DNA of 64,000 bases from Streptomyces sp. CB02058 (GTDB lineage: Bacteria > Actinomycetota > Actinomycetes > Streptomycetales > Streptomycetaceae), in NCBI RefSeq assembly GCF_001905505.1, contig NZ_LIPG01000007.1, forward strand, positions 434,001-498,000. The letters run 5' to 3'. The translations under genes were made by a program, and so were the position numbers. This document shows positions 9,301-18,139 of this stretch, in pieces. How positions within the stretch are numbered: the first letter of the stretch is position 1; the number at the start of each line of letters is the position of its first letter. The notes below the pieces were generated by a model that was not told where the DNA came from, made no database searches, and worked only from the letters and a program-made list of their open reading frames with translations.

Positions 9301-9313
9301 CGGCGGACGGGTG

Positions 9314-10426
9314 TCAGTCCCCGGCGAGCACCGGCCAGATCCCCGGGTCCTCGAAGCCGAGCGCCCAGAGCACCGTGCCGGCCACTCCGTGCCCGCGCAG
9401 CAGCGGCAGGTGGGTGGCCACGCCGCGTGCGTCCTGGTACCAGACCTCGCGGGACTCCGTGCCGTCGTCGTAGGTGAAGTGCGGGGTGCCCGAGACCTCG
9501 TCGAAGCGGTAGGCGGCGTCCTCCTGGACACGCAGCGCTTCGGCCTCCTTCCAGGTGACGTGCTGGGTGGGTGCCTTGCTCGCGCTGTCGGCGGGCCAGT
9601 TCCAGCCGTACGCCGGGAGGCCCATCTCCAGCTTGGCGGCCGGGACGAGCGCGGTGGCGCGGGTCAGGATGTCGTCGTACCAGCGGGTGTCGGCGAGAGG
9701 TCCGGGGTCACCGGCCGCGTGGTGAAGGTTGTAGCCCATGATGCGGAGCCGGTCCACGACACGCCCGAGTGCCGCGTAGTCCCAGACCCGTCCGGTGGTG
9801 GCGGTCTTCGGGAAGACCGTGACGACGCACTGCTTGCCGAGGAGGTCCAGACGGTGGCAGACGTCGGTGGCCAGTGCGGTGAATCCGTCCCGCACGGCTG
9901 CGTACGTCGCGTCGCCGGTGGTGGCGATGGATTCGTAGTCCAGGTCGAGGCCGTCGTAGGCACGGCTCGCGACCGTGCGCATCAGCGCGTCGGCGTGTTC
10001 CGTGCGGCGGGCCGGGCTGGTGAGGATCGCCGCGAGGGCGCCGGGCTCCATCGTCTCCATGACCGTGGGGACGACCTTCACCCCGGCCCGGTGGAGCCCG
10101 TCGATGACGCGGCGCTCGCCCGCGCCGGGGTGTCCGTCGATCCGGCCGGCCGAGACGGCCTGGTACCAGAAGGGGCTGACGGTGTGCAGCTGCCCGGCGT
10201 GACTCAAGGCGTCCTGATAGGCGCCCTCCTGGTCCCAGTAGGGCAGCCACGCCGACACCGTACGAGGGCCTGCCGGCGGACCTGGAGCTGTGGCCGAGGT
10301 CGAGGGCGGAGCGTCCGGCCGCGGTGCTGACGCCGCGCCAGAAGCCGTGGGCAGCACGGCTGCCGCGAGGAGGGCCGTGACCATGAGGGCACGGGTGAGC
10401 CGGGGACCGGCGAAGGGGGTGACCAT
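9314..10426 (-). CDS. secreted glycoside hydrolase family 18 protein
   Basis: A 370-aa exported protein. The N-terminus has a signal peptide (basic residues then LMVTALLAAAVLPTASGA, cleavage near residue 32), then a Pro/Ser linker, then a GH18 TIM barrel. The catalytic strand motif DGLDLDYES fits DxxDxDxE, with the last Glu as proton donor, so the site is intact. The end of the barrel has the conserved W-x-N/W-x-L region (VLWALGFED). The sequence resembles the YaaH/spore-type GH18 branch more than classical chitinases, so peptidoglycan or N-acetylglucosamine oligomers are plausible substrates; no chitin-binding domain is seen. It is monocistronic, with a terminator downstream. Confidence 0.85.
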   Translation of the reverse strand: MVTPFAGPRLTRALMVTALLAAAVLPTASGAASAPRPDAPPSTSATAPGPPAGPRTVSAWLPYWDQEGAYQDALSHAGQLHTVSPFWYQAVSAGRIDGHPGAGERRVIDGLHRAGVKVVPTVMETMEPGALAAILTSPARRTEHADALMRTVASRAYDGLDLDYESIATTGDATYAAVRDGFTALATDVCHRLDLLGKQCVVTVFPKTATTGRVWDYAALGRVVDRLRIMGYNLHHAAGDPGPLADTRWYDDILTRATALVPAAKLEMGLPAYGWNWPADSASKAPTQHVTWKEAEALRVQEDAAYRFDEVSGTPHFTYDDGTESREVWYQDARGVATHLPLLRGHGVAGTVLWALGFEDPGIWPVLAGD

Positions 10427-10497
10427 GAGGTAGAGCCTGAGGGTCGTTCACCCGACCCGCTCCATGGACTGGGCCGTACAGGTTCTACGGTGTTGCG

Positions 10498-10965
10498 ATG
10501 ACGTTCCAGCGGATGAACCACAGCAGTGACGGCACGACCGACTTCCCCGGCCGCAGCGGCCCCGCCGCGACCGCCCAGGCCGACCCCCGCGAGGTGGGCC
10601 GCGTCCGCACCTCGTACGCCCCGGACCGCGACGGCGATCCCGACCCCGGGGAGATCGTGTGGACCTGGGTGCCCTTCGAGGAGAACGACGGGCGCGGCAA
10701 GGACCGGCCGGTTCTCGTCGTTGCGCGGGAGCAGGAGGGGACGCTCCTCGCCGTACAGCTGTCCAGCAAGCAGCACGACAGGGACCACGAGTGGGTCGCC
10801 CTGGGTGCCGGACCGTGGGACAGCTCAGGACGCCCGTCCTGGGTGGATCTGGACCGGGTGCTGCGGGTCAGCGAGGACGGGATGCGGCGCGAGGCCTGTG
10901 CGCTGGACCGGGACAGGTTCGACCTGGTCGTGGGGCGTCTGCGGGAGCGCTACGACTGGAGCTGA
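10498..10965 (+). CDS. PemK/MazF-like protein
   Basis: A 155-aa protein. Residues 50-150 fit the PemK/MazF (CcdB-fold) family: an early G-E-I-V-W start, the RPVLVVARE strand, and the Q-L-S-S-K and D-x-D-R-V-L segments. The N-terminal 45 residues are a polar extension not found in typical 110-aa MazF toxins. MazF-family toxins are ribonucleases neutralised by a small antitoxin encoded just upstream. None is present here, so this may be a solitary, possibly non-toxic relative. ATG 10498 lies 6 bases after TACGGT, suggesting leaderless expression. Its 3' end overlaps the opposite-strand PARG gene by 16 bases. Confidence 0.75.
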   Translation: MTFQRMNHSSDGTTDFPGRSGPAATAQADPREVGRVRTSYAPDRDGDPDPGEIVWTWVPFEENDGRGKDRPVLVVAREQEGTLLAVQLSSKQHDRDHEWVALGAGPWDSSGRPSWVDLDRVLRVSEDGMRREACALDRDRFDLVVGRLRERYDWS

Positions 10966-11786
10966 CCGGCGAACGCGCTGGTGAAGGCCGCCCGGGTGGC
11001 CGATTCGGGGTCGCGGTCCGGGATGCCGAAGACGATCTGCTCGAAGTGGCCTGCGAAGCGCCCGCCGTCGGTGAGCAGGGCACGGAACGCGCCCGCCACC
11101 TGGGCCGGGTCGTTCATGAAGACGCCGCAGCCCCACGCGCCCAGTACCAGCCGGCGGTAGCCATGGACGGCGGCGACTTCGAGCACCCGTTCGGCCCGGT
11201 CGGCCAGTGCGGCCGGGATGCGGTGGGCCAGGCCGGGCTCGCGGCTGCGGATCACCCCGGCGTTGGGCGCGGGCGAGGTGAGGAACCCGACGGTGTACGG
11301 GGTGTCCAGCAGCCTCCCCCGGTCGTCGCGGAAGACCGGCACACCGGGTGAGTGGATGACCATGTCCGTGTAAAAAACGCTGCGTTCGGCGCGGTGGTGC
11401 GCGTAGAACTCGGGGGCGCGCAGCAGCGTGGCGTGCAGGGCCGAGCCGCGGCAGAGCGACTCCTCCTGGGCCTGCGCGCCGTTCAGGTAACCGCCGCCGG
11501 GGTTGCGGGCGGAGGCGTAGTTCAGCACGGCGACCCTGGCCTCGGACGCGCCGGTCATCCGCCGTGCGGCGCCCAGGCTCGTTTCGTCCGTCACTTCGAT
11601 CACCGGGCTGCGGCCGGTGTCCAGGGCGGCGACGGGTACGGGCTCGGGCCCGTGGAGTCGGGTGCCGGAGAGCGCCGCGGCGACGGCTCGCCCGATCGTG
11701 ACCTCGCGTCCGGCCGGGGTGCGGTACTTCCCGGCCCGCACGATGTCCTCGGTCTCTCTCGCGATCCCTCTCAGCCGTGCGCTCAT
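10950..11786 (-). CDS. bacterial-type poly(ADP-ribose) glycohydrolase (TIGR02452 macrodomain family)
   Basis: A 278-aa cytoplasmic enzyme. The PARG signature GGG-x(6-8)-QEE is present as NPGGGYLNGAQAQEE, with the two Glu in the catalytic position; the downstream GAWGCGVFMNDP segment forms the ADP-ribose diphosphate loop. Family members cleave ADP-ribose linkages and reverse (poly)ADP-ribosylation. The length is normal. The ATG at 11786 is chosen over an upstream in-frame codon because the family starts near this ARLRGIARET segment and a GGGGGC stretch lies before it. The gene is divergent from egtA (147 bases) and converges on the PemK-like gene. Confidence 0.88.
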   Translation of the reverse strand: MSARLRGIARETEDIVRAGKYRTPAGREVTIGRAVAAALSGTRLHGPEPVPVAALDTGRSPVIEVTDETSLGAARRMTGASEARVAVLNYASARNPGGGYLNGAQAQEESLCRGSALHATLLRAPEFYAHHRAERSVFYTDMVIHSPGVPVFRDDRGRLLDTPYTVGFLTSPAPNAGVIRSREPGLAHRIPAALADRAERVLEVAAVHGYRRLVLGAWGCGVFMNDPAQVAGAFRALLTDGGRFAGHFEQIVFGIPDRDPESATRAAFTSAFAGQLQS

Positions 11787-11933
11787 GGTCGTGCCCCCGT
11801 GTGGTTCATACGGGGCATGCTGGGCACCCCGGCGGCATGGACGCAACCGGTTTTCCGTGGCTCAGGGGCACCCTTGTGCGAAATCCAGGTACGGGTTTGG
11901 GTGGTAGGGAAGCACCCGAAAAGGAGGCCCAGC

Positions 11934-13235
11934 ATGCCCCCGGACGCTCTCGGCCGGCACGGCCCGCCCCTCGAGGCGGCACCACTCGGTGAGGAAGAGG
12001 CGGAGGATCTACTGCGCGGCATATGTTTCAAGACGGGACCGCCCCGGACGGTCGGTGTGGAGCTCGAATGGCTCATTCACGATCGTGAACACCCCGAGAC
12101 CGCTGTCTCGCACGAACGTCTCCGCGCCGCGGCCGAAGCCGTGCGCGCGACCCCGCTGGACGCTGCCCTGACCTTCGAGCCCGGAGGCCAGCTGGAGCTC
12201 AGCTCCCAGCCCGCGGGCTCCCTGATGGCCTGTGTCGACGCCACGGCCGCCGATCTCGTCTCCGTACGCGAGACCCTCGGCCGGGCGGGGCTCACCCTGG
12301 CCGGGCTCGGGGTCGATCCGTGGCAGGTTCCCCGCCGTCTGCTCCAGGAGCCCCGCTACGACGCCATGGAGGCCGCGCTCGACCGCTCGGGTTCCGCCGG
12401 GCGGGCGATGATGTGCACCTCAGCGTCGGTCCAGGTCTGCCTGGACGCCGGTGAGGAGGAGCCGGGGCCGCTGGGCTACGGGCGACGCTGGCAGCTCGGG
12501 CATCTGCTGGGCGCGGTGCTGGTCGCCGCGTTCGCCAATTCGCCGTACCGGCAGGGCCGGCGCACCGGCTGGAAGTCGACCCGGCAGGCGCTGTGGGCGG
12601 ATCTGGATCCTGCCAGGTCGCTGGCGCCGCAGAGCCGTCTCTCGCCCCGCGACGCCTGGGCCGCCCATGTCCTCGACACCTCGGTGATGTGTGTACGGAA
12701 CGGCGACGCGCCCTGGGCGGTACCGGTGGGTCTGTCGTTCCGGGACTGGATCCGCGGCGGCGGTCCCAGGCCGCCGGTGCGGGCCGATCTCGACTATCAC
12801 GTCACGACGCTGTTCCCGCCGGTGCGCCCGCGCGGGCACCTGGAGCTGCGCATGATCGACGCCCAGTCGGGTACCGACGGCTGGCTGGTCCCGCTCGCCG
12901 TCACCACCGCACTGTTCGACGACCCGGAGGCGGCGGAGACCGTGTACCGCGCCGTCAAACCGCTGGCGGAGACCGCGGGCCCGGCGCCCGCGCCCCGTAA
13001 CCCGCTCTGGGCCACCGCCGCCCGGGACGGGCTGAGCGATCCGGAGCTTGCGACCGCCGCGGCGGCCTGCTTCAGGGCCGCGCTGGAGGCGCTGCCCAGG
13101 ATCGGGGCGAGCGACCACGTCCTCGGCACGGTCGCCGCCTTCCATGACCGCTATGTGGCCCGGGGCCGATGTCCGGCCGACGATCCGTTCGACCCGGACA
13201 CGGCGCCGCTGCACGGAAAGGGCCTGGTCCGATGA
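11934..13235 (+). CDS. egtA: ergothioneine biosynthesis glutamate-cysteine ligase EgtA
   Basis: A 433-aa ATP-dependent ligase making gamma-glutamylcysteine, first step of the actinobacterial ergothioneine route. The GCS2 fold is visible: GVELEWLIHD near residue 42, the FEPGGQLELSS substrate loop, MMCTSASVQV and the RGHLELRMID strand. The length is normal. ATG 11934 has a near-perfect ribosome site (AAGGAGG at 11921). Its stop overlaps the egtB start (ATGA), beginning a tightly coupled four-gene operon. Confidence 0.95.
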   Translation: MPPDALGRHGPPLEAAPLGEEEAEDLLRGICFKTGPPRTVGVELEWLIHDREHPETAVSHERLRAAAEAVRATPLDAALTFEPGGQLELSSQPAGSLMACVDATAADLVSVRETLGRAGLTLAGLGVDPWQVPRRLLQEPRYDAMEAALDRSGSAGRAMMCTSASVQVCLDAGEEEPGPLGYGRRWQLGHLLGAVLVAAFANSPYRQGRRTGWKSTRQALWADLDPARSLAPQSRLSPRDAWAAHVLDTSVMCVRNGDAPWAVPVGLSFRDWIRGGGPRPPVRADLDYHVTTLFPPVRPRGHLELRMIDAQSGTDGWLVPLAVTTALFDDPEAAETVYRAVKPLAETAGPAPAPRNPLWATAARDGLSDPELATAAAACFRAALEALPRIGASDHVLGTVAAFHDRYVARGRCPADDPFDPDTAPLHGKGLVR

Positions 13236-14572
13236 CCGACACTCCTGCTCCGCACACCACTGAGGAACACGATCCCGAGGCGCTGCGCGAGCGCGCCCTG
13301 GCCGCACTCCTCGCCGCCCGCGAGCGGACCGCTCTGCTCACCGACAGCGTCGACGACCACGACCTGACCGCACAGCACTCACCTCTGATGTCACCCCTGG
13401 TCTGGGACCTGGCGCACATCGGCAACCAGGAGGAGCTGTGGCTGCTCCGCGCCGTCGGCGGCCACGACGCGCTGCGTCCCGAGATCGACGGGCTGTACGA
13501 CGCCTTCGAGCACTCCCGGGCGAGCCGGCCCTCCCTGCCCCTGCTGGCCCCCGCCGAGGCGCGGGCCTACGCGTCCGACGTACGCGGCCGGGCACTCGAC
13601 GTCCTCGGAGGCGCCCCGCTGCACGGCTCCGGCCGGCCGCTGGAGCGGGCGGGCTTCGCCTTCGGCATGGTCGCCCAGCACGAACAGCAGCACGACGAGA
13701 CCATGCTGATTACCCATCAGCTGCGGTCCGGTCCCGCCGTGCTCGGCGCTCCGGAGCCCCCGGAGCCCTCGGACGCCCTCCCGCTGCCCGCCGACGTCCT
13801 GGTTCCCGGCGGCCCCTTCACCATGGGGACCTCCACCGAGCCCTGGGCCCTGGACAACGAACGGCCCGCGCACCGGCGCGAGGTGGCCCCGTTCCACATC
13901 GACACCGCCCCGGTCACCTGCGGTGCCTACGCGCGCTTCATCGAGGACGGCGGATACACCGACGAGCGCTGGTGGGCGCCCGAGGGCTGGGCGATGGTCC
14001 GCGAACACGACCTCGTGGCACCGCTGTTCTGGCACCGCGACGCGGGCCAGTGGCTGCGGCGGCGTTTCGGGGTGACGGAGCCGGTGCGGGCGGACGAGCC
14101 GGTGCTGCACGTCAGCTGGTACGAGGCGGACGCGTACGCCCGCTGGGCGGGCAGGCGTCTGCCGACCGAGGCCGAGTGGGAGAAGGCCGCCCGCCACGAC
14201 CCGGCGTCGGGGCGTTCCCGCCGCTACCCCTGGGGCGACGAGGACCCGGCGCCCGAGCACGCCAATCTGGGCCAGCGCCATCTGCGGCCCGCCGCCGCCG
14301 GCGCGTACCCGGCGGGCCGTGCCCCCTCGGGCGCGGGCCAGCTGATGGGCGACGTGTGGGAGTGGACCTCGAGCGACTTCCTGCCCTATCCCGGTTTCGT
14401 CGCGTTCCCGTACCGCGAGTACTCGGAGGTGTTCTTCGGCCCGGAGCACAAGGTGCTGCGCGGCGGCTCCTTCGGCGTCGATCCGGTGGCCTGCCGCGGC
14501 ACGTTCCGCAACTGGGACCTTCCGGTGCGGCGCCAGATCTTCTCCGGATTCCGTACGGCGAGGGATGCCTGA
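13232..14572 (+). CDS. egtB: ergothioneine sulfoxide synthase EgtB
   Basis: A 446-aa mononuclear iron enzyme that joins trimethylhistidine (hercynine) and gamma-glutamylcysteine to the sulfoxide using O2. The N-terminal DinB-like domain carries the iron ligand motif HX3HXE (H150, H154, E156 in HEQQHDE) and an earlier His (WDLAHIGNQEE). The C-terminal formylglycine-generating-enzyme/SUMF domain starts near 185 (GGPFTMGT) and contains LPTEAEWEKAAR, MGDVWEWTSS and VLRGGSF. It starts within the egtA stop (ATGA) and shares TGATG with egtC, so translation is coupled. Confidence 0.95.
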   Translation: MTDTPAPHTTEEHDPEALRERALAALLAARERTALLTDSVDDHDLTAQHSPLMSPLVWDLAHIGNQEELWLLRAVGGHDALRPEIDGLYDAFEHSRASRPSLPLLAPAEARAYASDVRGRALDVLGGAPLHGSGRPLERAGFAFGMVAQHEQQHDETMLITHQLRSGPAVLGAPEPPEPSDALPLPADVLVPGGPFTMGTSTEPWALDNERPAHRREVAPFHIDTAPVTCGAYARFIEDGGYTDERWWAPEGWAMVREHDLVAPLFWHRDAGQWLRRRFGVTEPVRADEPVLHVSWYEADAYARWAGRRLPTEAEWEKAARHDPASGRSRRYPWGDEDPAPEHANLGQRHLRPAAAGAYPAGRAPSGAGQLMGDVWEWTSSDFLPYPGFVAFPYREYSEVFFGPEHKVLRGGSFGVDPVACRGTFRNWDLPVRRQIFSGFRTARDA

Positions 14573-15327
14573 TGTGCCGTCATATCGCATACCTGGGTCC
14601 GCCGGTGGCCCTGGGCGAGGTGCTCGTCACCCCCGCCCACGGACTCGTACGCCAGTCCTGGGAACCCCGGCGTCAGCGGCACGGCACGGTGAACGCCGAC
14701 GGGTTCGGCGTCGGGTGGTACGCCGAGGGTGACCCCGTGCCGGGCCGCTACCGGCGCGGCGGGCCCGTCTGGGGCGACGAGACCTTCGCCGATCTGGCCC
14801 GCGTGGTGCGCACCACCGCGCTGCTCGCCGCCGTACGGGACGCGACCTTCGCGGGCGCGGACGGTGAGGCCGCCGCCGCGCCCTTCGCCGACGGCACCGT
14901 GCTCTTCAGCCACAACGGCGCGGTGCGTGGCTGGCCCGGCTCCCTGGCGCCGCTGGCCGGGACCCTGCCGCCCGAGCGGATGCTGACCCTGGCGGCGCGG
15001 AGCGACTCGGCGCTGATCTGGGCGCTGGTGCTCCACCGGATGGCGCAGGGCGACGAGATAGCGCAGGCGGTCGCCGACACGGTCGTCGACGTCGGCGCCG
15101 CCGCCCCCGGTTCCCGCCTCAATCTGCTGCTCACCGACGGTTCCGCCGTCGTGGCGACCACCTGGGGCGACTCCCTCTGGTACCTCCACGAACCGGGTCA
15201 CCGCACGGTGGTGGCCTCGGAGCCGTACGACGACGATCCGTACTGGCGCGAGGTCCCGGACCGCACCCTGCTGGCCGCGACACGCACCGATCTTCTGCTG
15301 ACCCCGCTCAAGGAGCCCACCGCGTGA
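14572..15327 (+). CDS. egtC: ergothioneine biosynthesis amidohydrolase EgtC
   Basis: A 251-aa class II glutamine-amidotransferase-fold hydrolase that removes the gamma-glutamyl group from the EgtB product. The N-terminal nucleophile Cys2 follows the initiator Met (MCRHIAYLG), as required after Met removal, and the GFGVGWY and FSHNGAVRGW loops are present. The start shares its first base with the egtB stop; the stop overlaps egtD (GTGA). Confidence 0.93.
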   Translation: MCRHIAYLGPPVALGEVLVTPAHGLVRQSWEPRRQRHGTVNADGFGVGWYAEGDPVPGRYRRGGPVWGDETFADLARVVRTTALLAAVRDATFAGADGEAAAAPFADGTVLFSHNGAVRGWPGSLAPLAGTLPPERMLTLAARSDSALIWALVLHRMAQGDEIAQAVADTVVDVGAAAPGSRLNLLLTDGSAVVATTWGDSLWYLHEPGHRTVVASEPYDDDPYWREVPDRTLLAATRTDLLLTPLKEPTA

Positions 15328-16286
15328 GTCCCTTTCTGCTGACCCGCACCCTGCCTGCGGACGCGACGGACGCGGCGCTGCGCGCCGACGTGCTGAGCGG
15401 TCTGACCGCGCAGCCGAAGACGCTGCCGCCCAAGTGGTTCTACGACGCGCACGGCAGCGACCTCTTCGAGGAGATCACCCGGCTGGACGAGTACTACCCG
15501 ACGCGTGCGGAGCGGGAGATCCTGATCGCCCGCGCCGGTGAGATCGCGGCGGCGTCGGGGGCGAAGACGCTGATCGAGCTGGGTTCGGGCTCCTCGGAGA
15601 AGACCAGGCATCTGCTGGACGCGCTGCCGGAGCTGCACACCTATGTCCCGGTCGATGTGAGTGAGAGCGCGCTCAAGGGGGCGTCCGAGGCGCTGCTGGC
15701 CGAGCGCGATGGGCTCTCCGTGCACGCGCTCGTCGCGGACTTCACCCATGTGCTGGAGCTGCCCGACAGCCCCGGCCCGCGTCTGGTGGTGTTCCTGGGC
15801 GGAACGCTGGGCAATCTGCTCCCGGACGAGCGTGCCGCGTTCCTGAAGTCCGTACGGGCACGGCTCGCGCCCGGGGACGGGCTGCTGCTCGGCACCGACC
15901 TCGTGAAGGACGAGGCGACACTCGTCACCGCGTACGACGACGCGGCAGGGGTGACGGCCGCGTTCAACAAGAACGTGCTGACGGTGGTGAACCGTGAGCT
16001 GGGGGCGGACTTCCCGGCCGGTGAATTCGACCATGTGGCCCTCTGGGACCCGGACAACGAGTGGATCGAGATGCGGCTGCGCGCCCGCCGGGCGCTGACG
16101 GTCAAGATCCGGGAGCTGGATCTCGTGGTGCAGTTCGAGGAGGGCGAGGAGCTGCGCACGGAGGTCTCGGCGAAGTTCCGCGAGGAGAAGGTGCGGCAGG
16201 AACTGGCCACCGCGGGACTGCGGCTGGATCAGTGGTGGACCGACGCGGCGGGCCGGTTCGCGCTCTCGCTGGCGACGGCCGACTGA
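15324..16286 (+). CDS. egtD: L-histidine N-alpha-methyltransferase EgtD
   Basis: A 320-aa SAM-dependent enzyme that trimethylates histidine to hercynine, the committed ergothioneine step. SAM site ELGSGSSEKTRHLL (about 90-103), VPVDVSESAL (ribose-binding strand) and FLGGTLGNL are all visible; the length matches the family. It starts with GTG in a GTGA overlap with egtC. No egtE lyase follows: downstream is an opposite-strand acyltransferase whose end overlaps this gene by 58 bases. The final C-S lyase must be elsewhere or replaced. Confidence 0.95.
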   Translation: MSPFLLTRTLPADATDAALRADVLSGLTAQPKTLPPKWFYDAHGSDLFEEITRLDEYYPTRAEREILIARAGEIAAASGAKTLIELGSGSSEKTRHLLDALPELHTYVPVDVSESALKGASEALLAERDGLSVHALVADFTHVLELPDSPGPRLVVFLGGTLGNLLPDERAAFLKSVRARLAPGDGLLLGTDLVKDEATLVTAYDDAAGVTAAFNKNVLTVVNRELGADFPAGEFDHVALWDPDNEWIEMRLRARRALTVKIRELDLVVQFEEGEELRTEVSAKFREEKVRQELATAGLRLDQWWTDAAGRFALSLATAD

Positions 16287-17068
16287 GCGGCCAGCGCCAG
16301 AGCACGCCGGTCGGGCTCACCGCCCGCGGGGATCGACGGCAGGACGCGGATCTCGGCGGTGAGCCCGGCGGCGGTCACCACCCGCCACAGCGACGCGGCG
16401 AGCGGGTCGTCGCCCACGAAGGCGGCGGCCCCCGCCGGGTCCCTCTCCGCCGTCCGGTAGGCGATGCGGAGCGGCCGCACGGTGGCGCCCGCGTCGACCG
16501 CGGCCTGGAAGGCGGCCGGCCGGAAGCTGCCGCCGCCGTCACGGCCGCACCAGGTGCTCCCCTGCGGGAAGACCGCCACCCGCGATCCGGCGGCCAGCGC
16601 CCCGGCGAGGCCGTGGACCGCGCCCGGCAGGGCGCGCAGCCGGTCCCGCTCGATGAAGAGCGTTCCGCCGAGCGCCGCGAACCGCCCGACCACCGGCCAG
16701 TGCCGTATCTCGCTCTTGGCGACCATCCGGGCCGGGAGCACGGCCGCCACGAGCGGGATGTCCAGCCAGGAGACGTGGTTGGCGACCACGAGCTCACCCG
16801 TGGCCGGCCGGCCGGGCTCCATCCGGCACCCGGTGACACGTACGCGTACGCCGAAGGCCCGCACCACCGCGTACGCCCATCCCCGTACCAGCCGGTCGCG
16901 GAGCGAGGGCGCGAGGAGCCGCACCCCGGGCACGCACGCCACCCCGAGCAGGGTGATCGCGCACCCGGCGAGCAGCAGGGCGGCGGCGGTCAGCGGTGCG
17001 CGCCTGGCGCCCTCGTGCGCGGCGCAGTCGCGCGGGGTGCAGGGGGCGACGGGCAGCCAGGCGCTCAT
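16229..17068 (-). CDS. olsA: 1-acyl-glycerol-3-phosphate-type acyltransferase (OlsA-like)
   Basis: A 279-aa membrane acyltransferase. Two hydrophobic segments near the N-terminus (about 25-50) precede a PlsC domain with HX4D (NHVSWLD), the acceptor motif FIERDR and FPQGST in place of FPEGT. Next to an OlsB-like N-acyltransferase it most likely esterifies lyso-ornithine lipid to ornithine lipid; on its own it could equally acylate lysophosphatidate. Its ATG overlaps the upstream gene's stop (ATGA), so the pair is coupled. The C-terminal 19 codons run antisense to the end of egtD. Confidence 0.75.
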   Translation of the reverse strand: MSAWLPVAPCTPRDCAAHEGARRAPLTAAALLLAGCAITLLGVACVPGVRLLAPSLRDRLVRGWAYAVVRAFGVRVRVTGCRMEPGRPATGELVVANHVSWLDIPLVAAVLPARMVAKSEIRHWPVVGRFAALGGTLFIERDRLRALPGAVHGLAGALAAGSRVAVFPQGSTWCGRDGGGSFRPAAFQAAVDAGATVRPLRIAYRTAERDPAGAAAFVGDDPLAASLWRVVTAAGLTAEIRVLPSIPAGGEPDRRALALAAQSAVASESANRPAASVHH

Positions 17069-17874
17069 CGCAGCGGTGCCAGGGAGAGGAAGTGGCGCAG
17101 GTAGCGCGGGTCGGTGCGCCGCATCGACAGCAGGACGTAGAGGTCGGCGACGCCGAAGTCCGGGTCGTGGGCGGGCGCTCCGCACACCCAGGCCCCGAGG
17201 CGCAGATAGCCGCGCAGCAGCGGCGGCAGTCCCGCCCGGCCCCCGGCTCCGCCACCGGGGTGGCCCGTGGTGTCCCAGAGGCGGTGAGGGGCCACCCAGT
17301 ACTCCTCGGGGGCGAGGTTGTGGGTCCGTACGGTGTCCCAGGTCCTGGCGGCCAGGGCGCCCCCGTCGGCCAGGGGCACGGAGCAGCAGCCGGCGAGCCA
17401 GTTGTGGCCCGTGCGCTCCATGTAGCGGGCCAGTCCGGCCCAGATCAGGGCGATGACGGCGCCGTCGCGGTGGGCGGGGTGGACGCAGGACCTGCCGACC
17501 TCGACGAGGTCGTCGCGGATCGGATGCAGCCGGCCGAGGTCGAACTCGCCCTCGGCGTAGAGCCCGCCGGCCGCCCGTGCGCCCGCGGGCGGCAGCAGCC
17601 GGTAGGTGGCGACGACCTCGCCGGTGGCCTCCTCGCGCACCAGCAGGTGGTCGCAGTGGGCGTCGAAGGCGTCGCTGTCCAGGCCGGGTTCGGTGGTTTC
17701 CAGCCGGGCGCCGAGCTCTCCGGCGAACACCAGGTGGCGCAGGCGCTGGGCGGCCCGTACGTCGTCCTCGTCGGCGGCCAGGGAGACACGGTAGCCCGAG
17801 GGGGCGGGCAGAGCGGGCCGGCGGGGAGCGGGTACGCCGACGGGGGTGGGAGTGGCGAGGGGCAGCACGGTCAT
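17065..17874 (-). CDS. olsB: GNAT-family N-acyltransferase (L-ornithine N-alpha-acyltransferase, OlsB-like)
   Basis: A 269-aa protein of the hemolysin-related/OlsB branch of GNAT enzymes. The family segments are readable: LRHLVFAGELG, DAFDAHCDHLLV, the LYAEGEFDLG strand, and VEVGRSCVHPAHRDGAVIALIWAG forming the acyl-donor site. OlsB transfers a 3-hydroxyacyl chain from ACP to ornithine, making lyso-ornithine lipid for OlsA. Substrate assignment rests on family and the adjacent PlsC gene. A GGAG ribosome site precedes ATG 17874. Confidence 0.78.
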   Translation of the reverse strand: MTVLPLATPTPVGVPAPRRPALPAPSGYRVSLAADEDDVRAAQRLRHLVFAGELGARLETTEPGLDSDAFDAHCDHLLVREEATGEVVATYRLLPPAGARAAGGLYAEGEFDLGRLHPIRDDLVEVGRSCVHPAHRDGAVIALIWAGLARYMERTGHNWLAGCCSVPLADGGALAARTWDTVRTHNLAPEEYWVAPHRLWDTTGHPGGGAGGRAGLPPLLRGYLRLGAWVCGAPAHDPDFGVADLYVLLSMRRTDPRYLRHFLSLAPLR

Positions 17875-18098
17875 GGCAGTCTCCGGAGACGGATCAGCTG
17901 GGGCGGCTGCCGGGCCGTTCGCGGAGCGCGAAGGCCCGGCCCCCTACTTCTTCCGTGACCGGCTGGAATCGACGTGACCGCCGCGAAGCGCGGGGATGTG
18001 CGACGGCTGAATCCCCCGGGTCGGCCCCCGGCCGCCCCCGGTCCCGTCGCCCGCCACCCGTGACCGGGGCGCCCCTCCGCCGCGGTCCGGCCGCCTCT

Positions 18099-18124
18099 GG
18101 CCGGGACGCCTTCCCGTCCCGGCC
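18099..18124 (-). terminator. terminator of the solute-binding lipoprotein gene
   Basis: A perfect 10-bp stem (GGCCGGGACG / CGTCCCGGCC) with a 6-base loop, 15 bases beyond the minus-strand stop at 18140. The rest of the 17875-18139 gap holds nothing else I recognise. Confidence 0.75.
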
Positions 18125-18139
18125 GCCCCCGGCGTCCGG

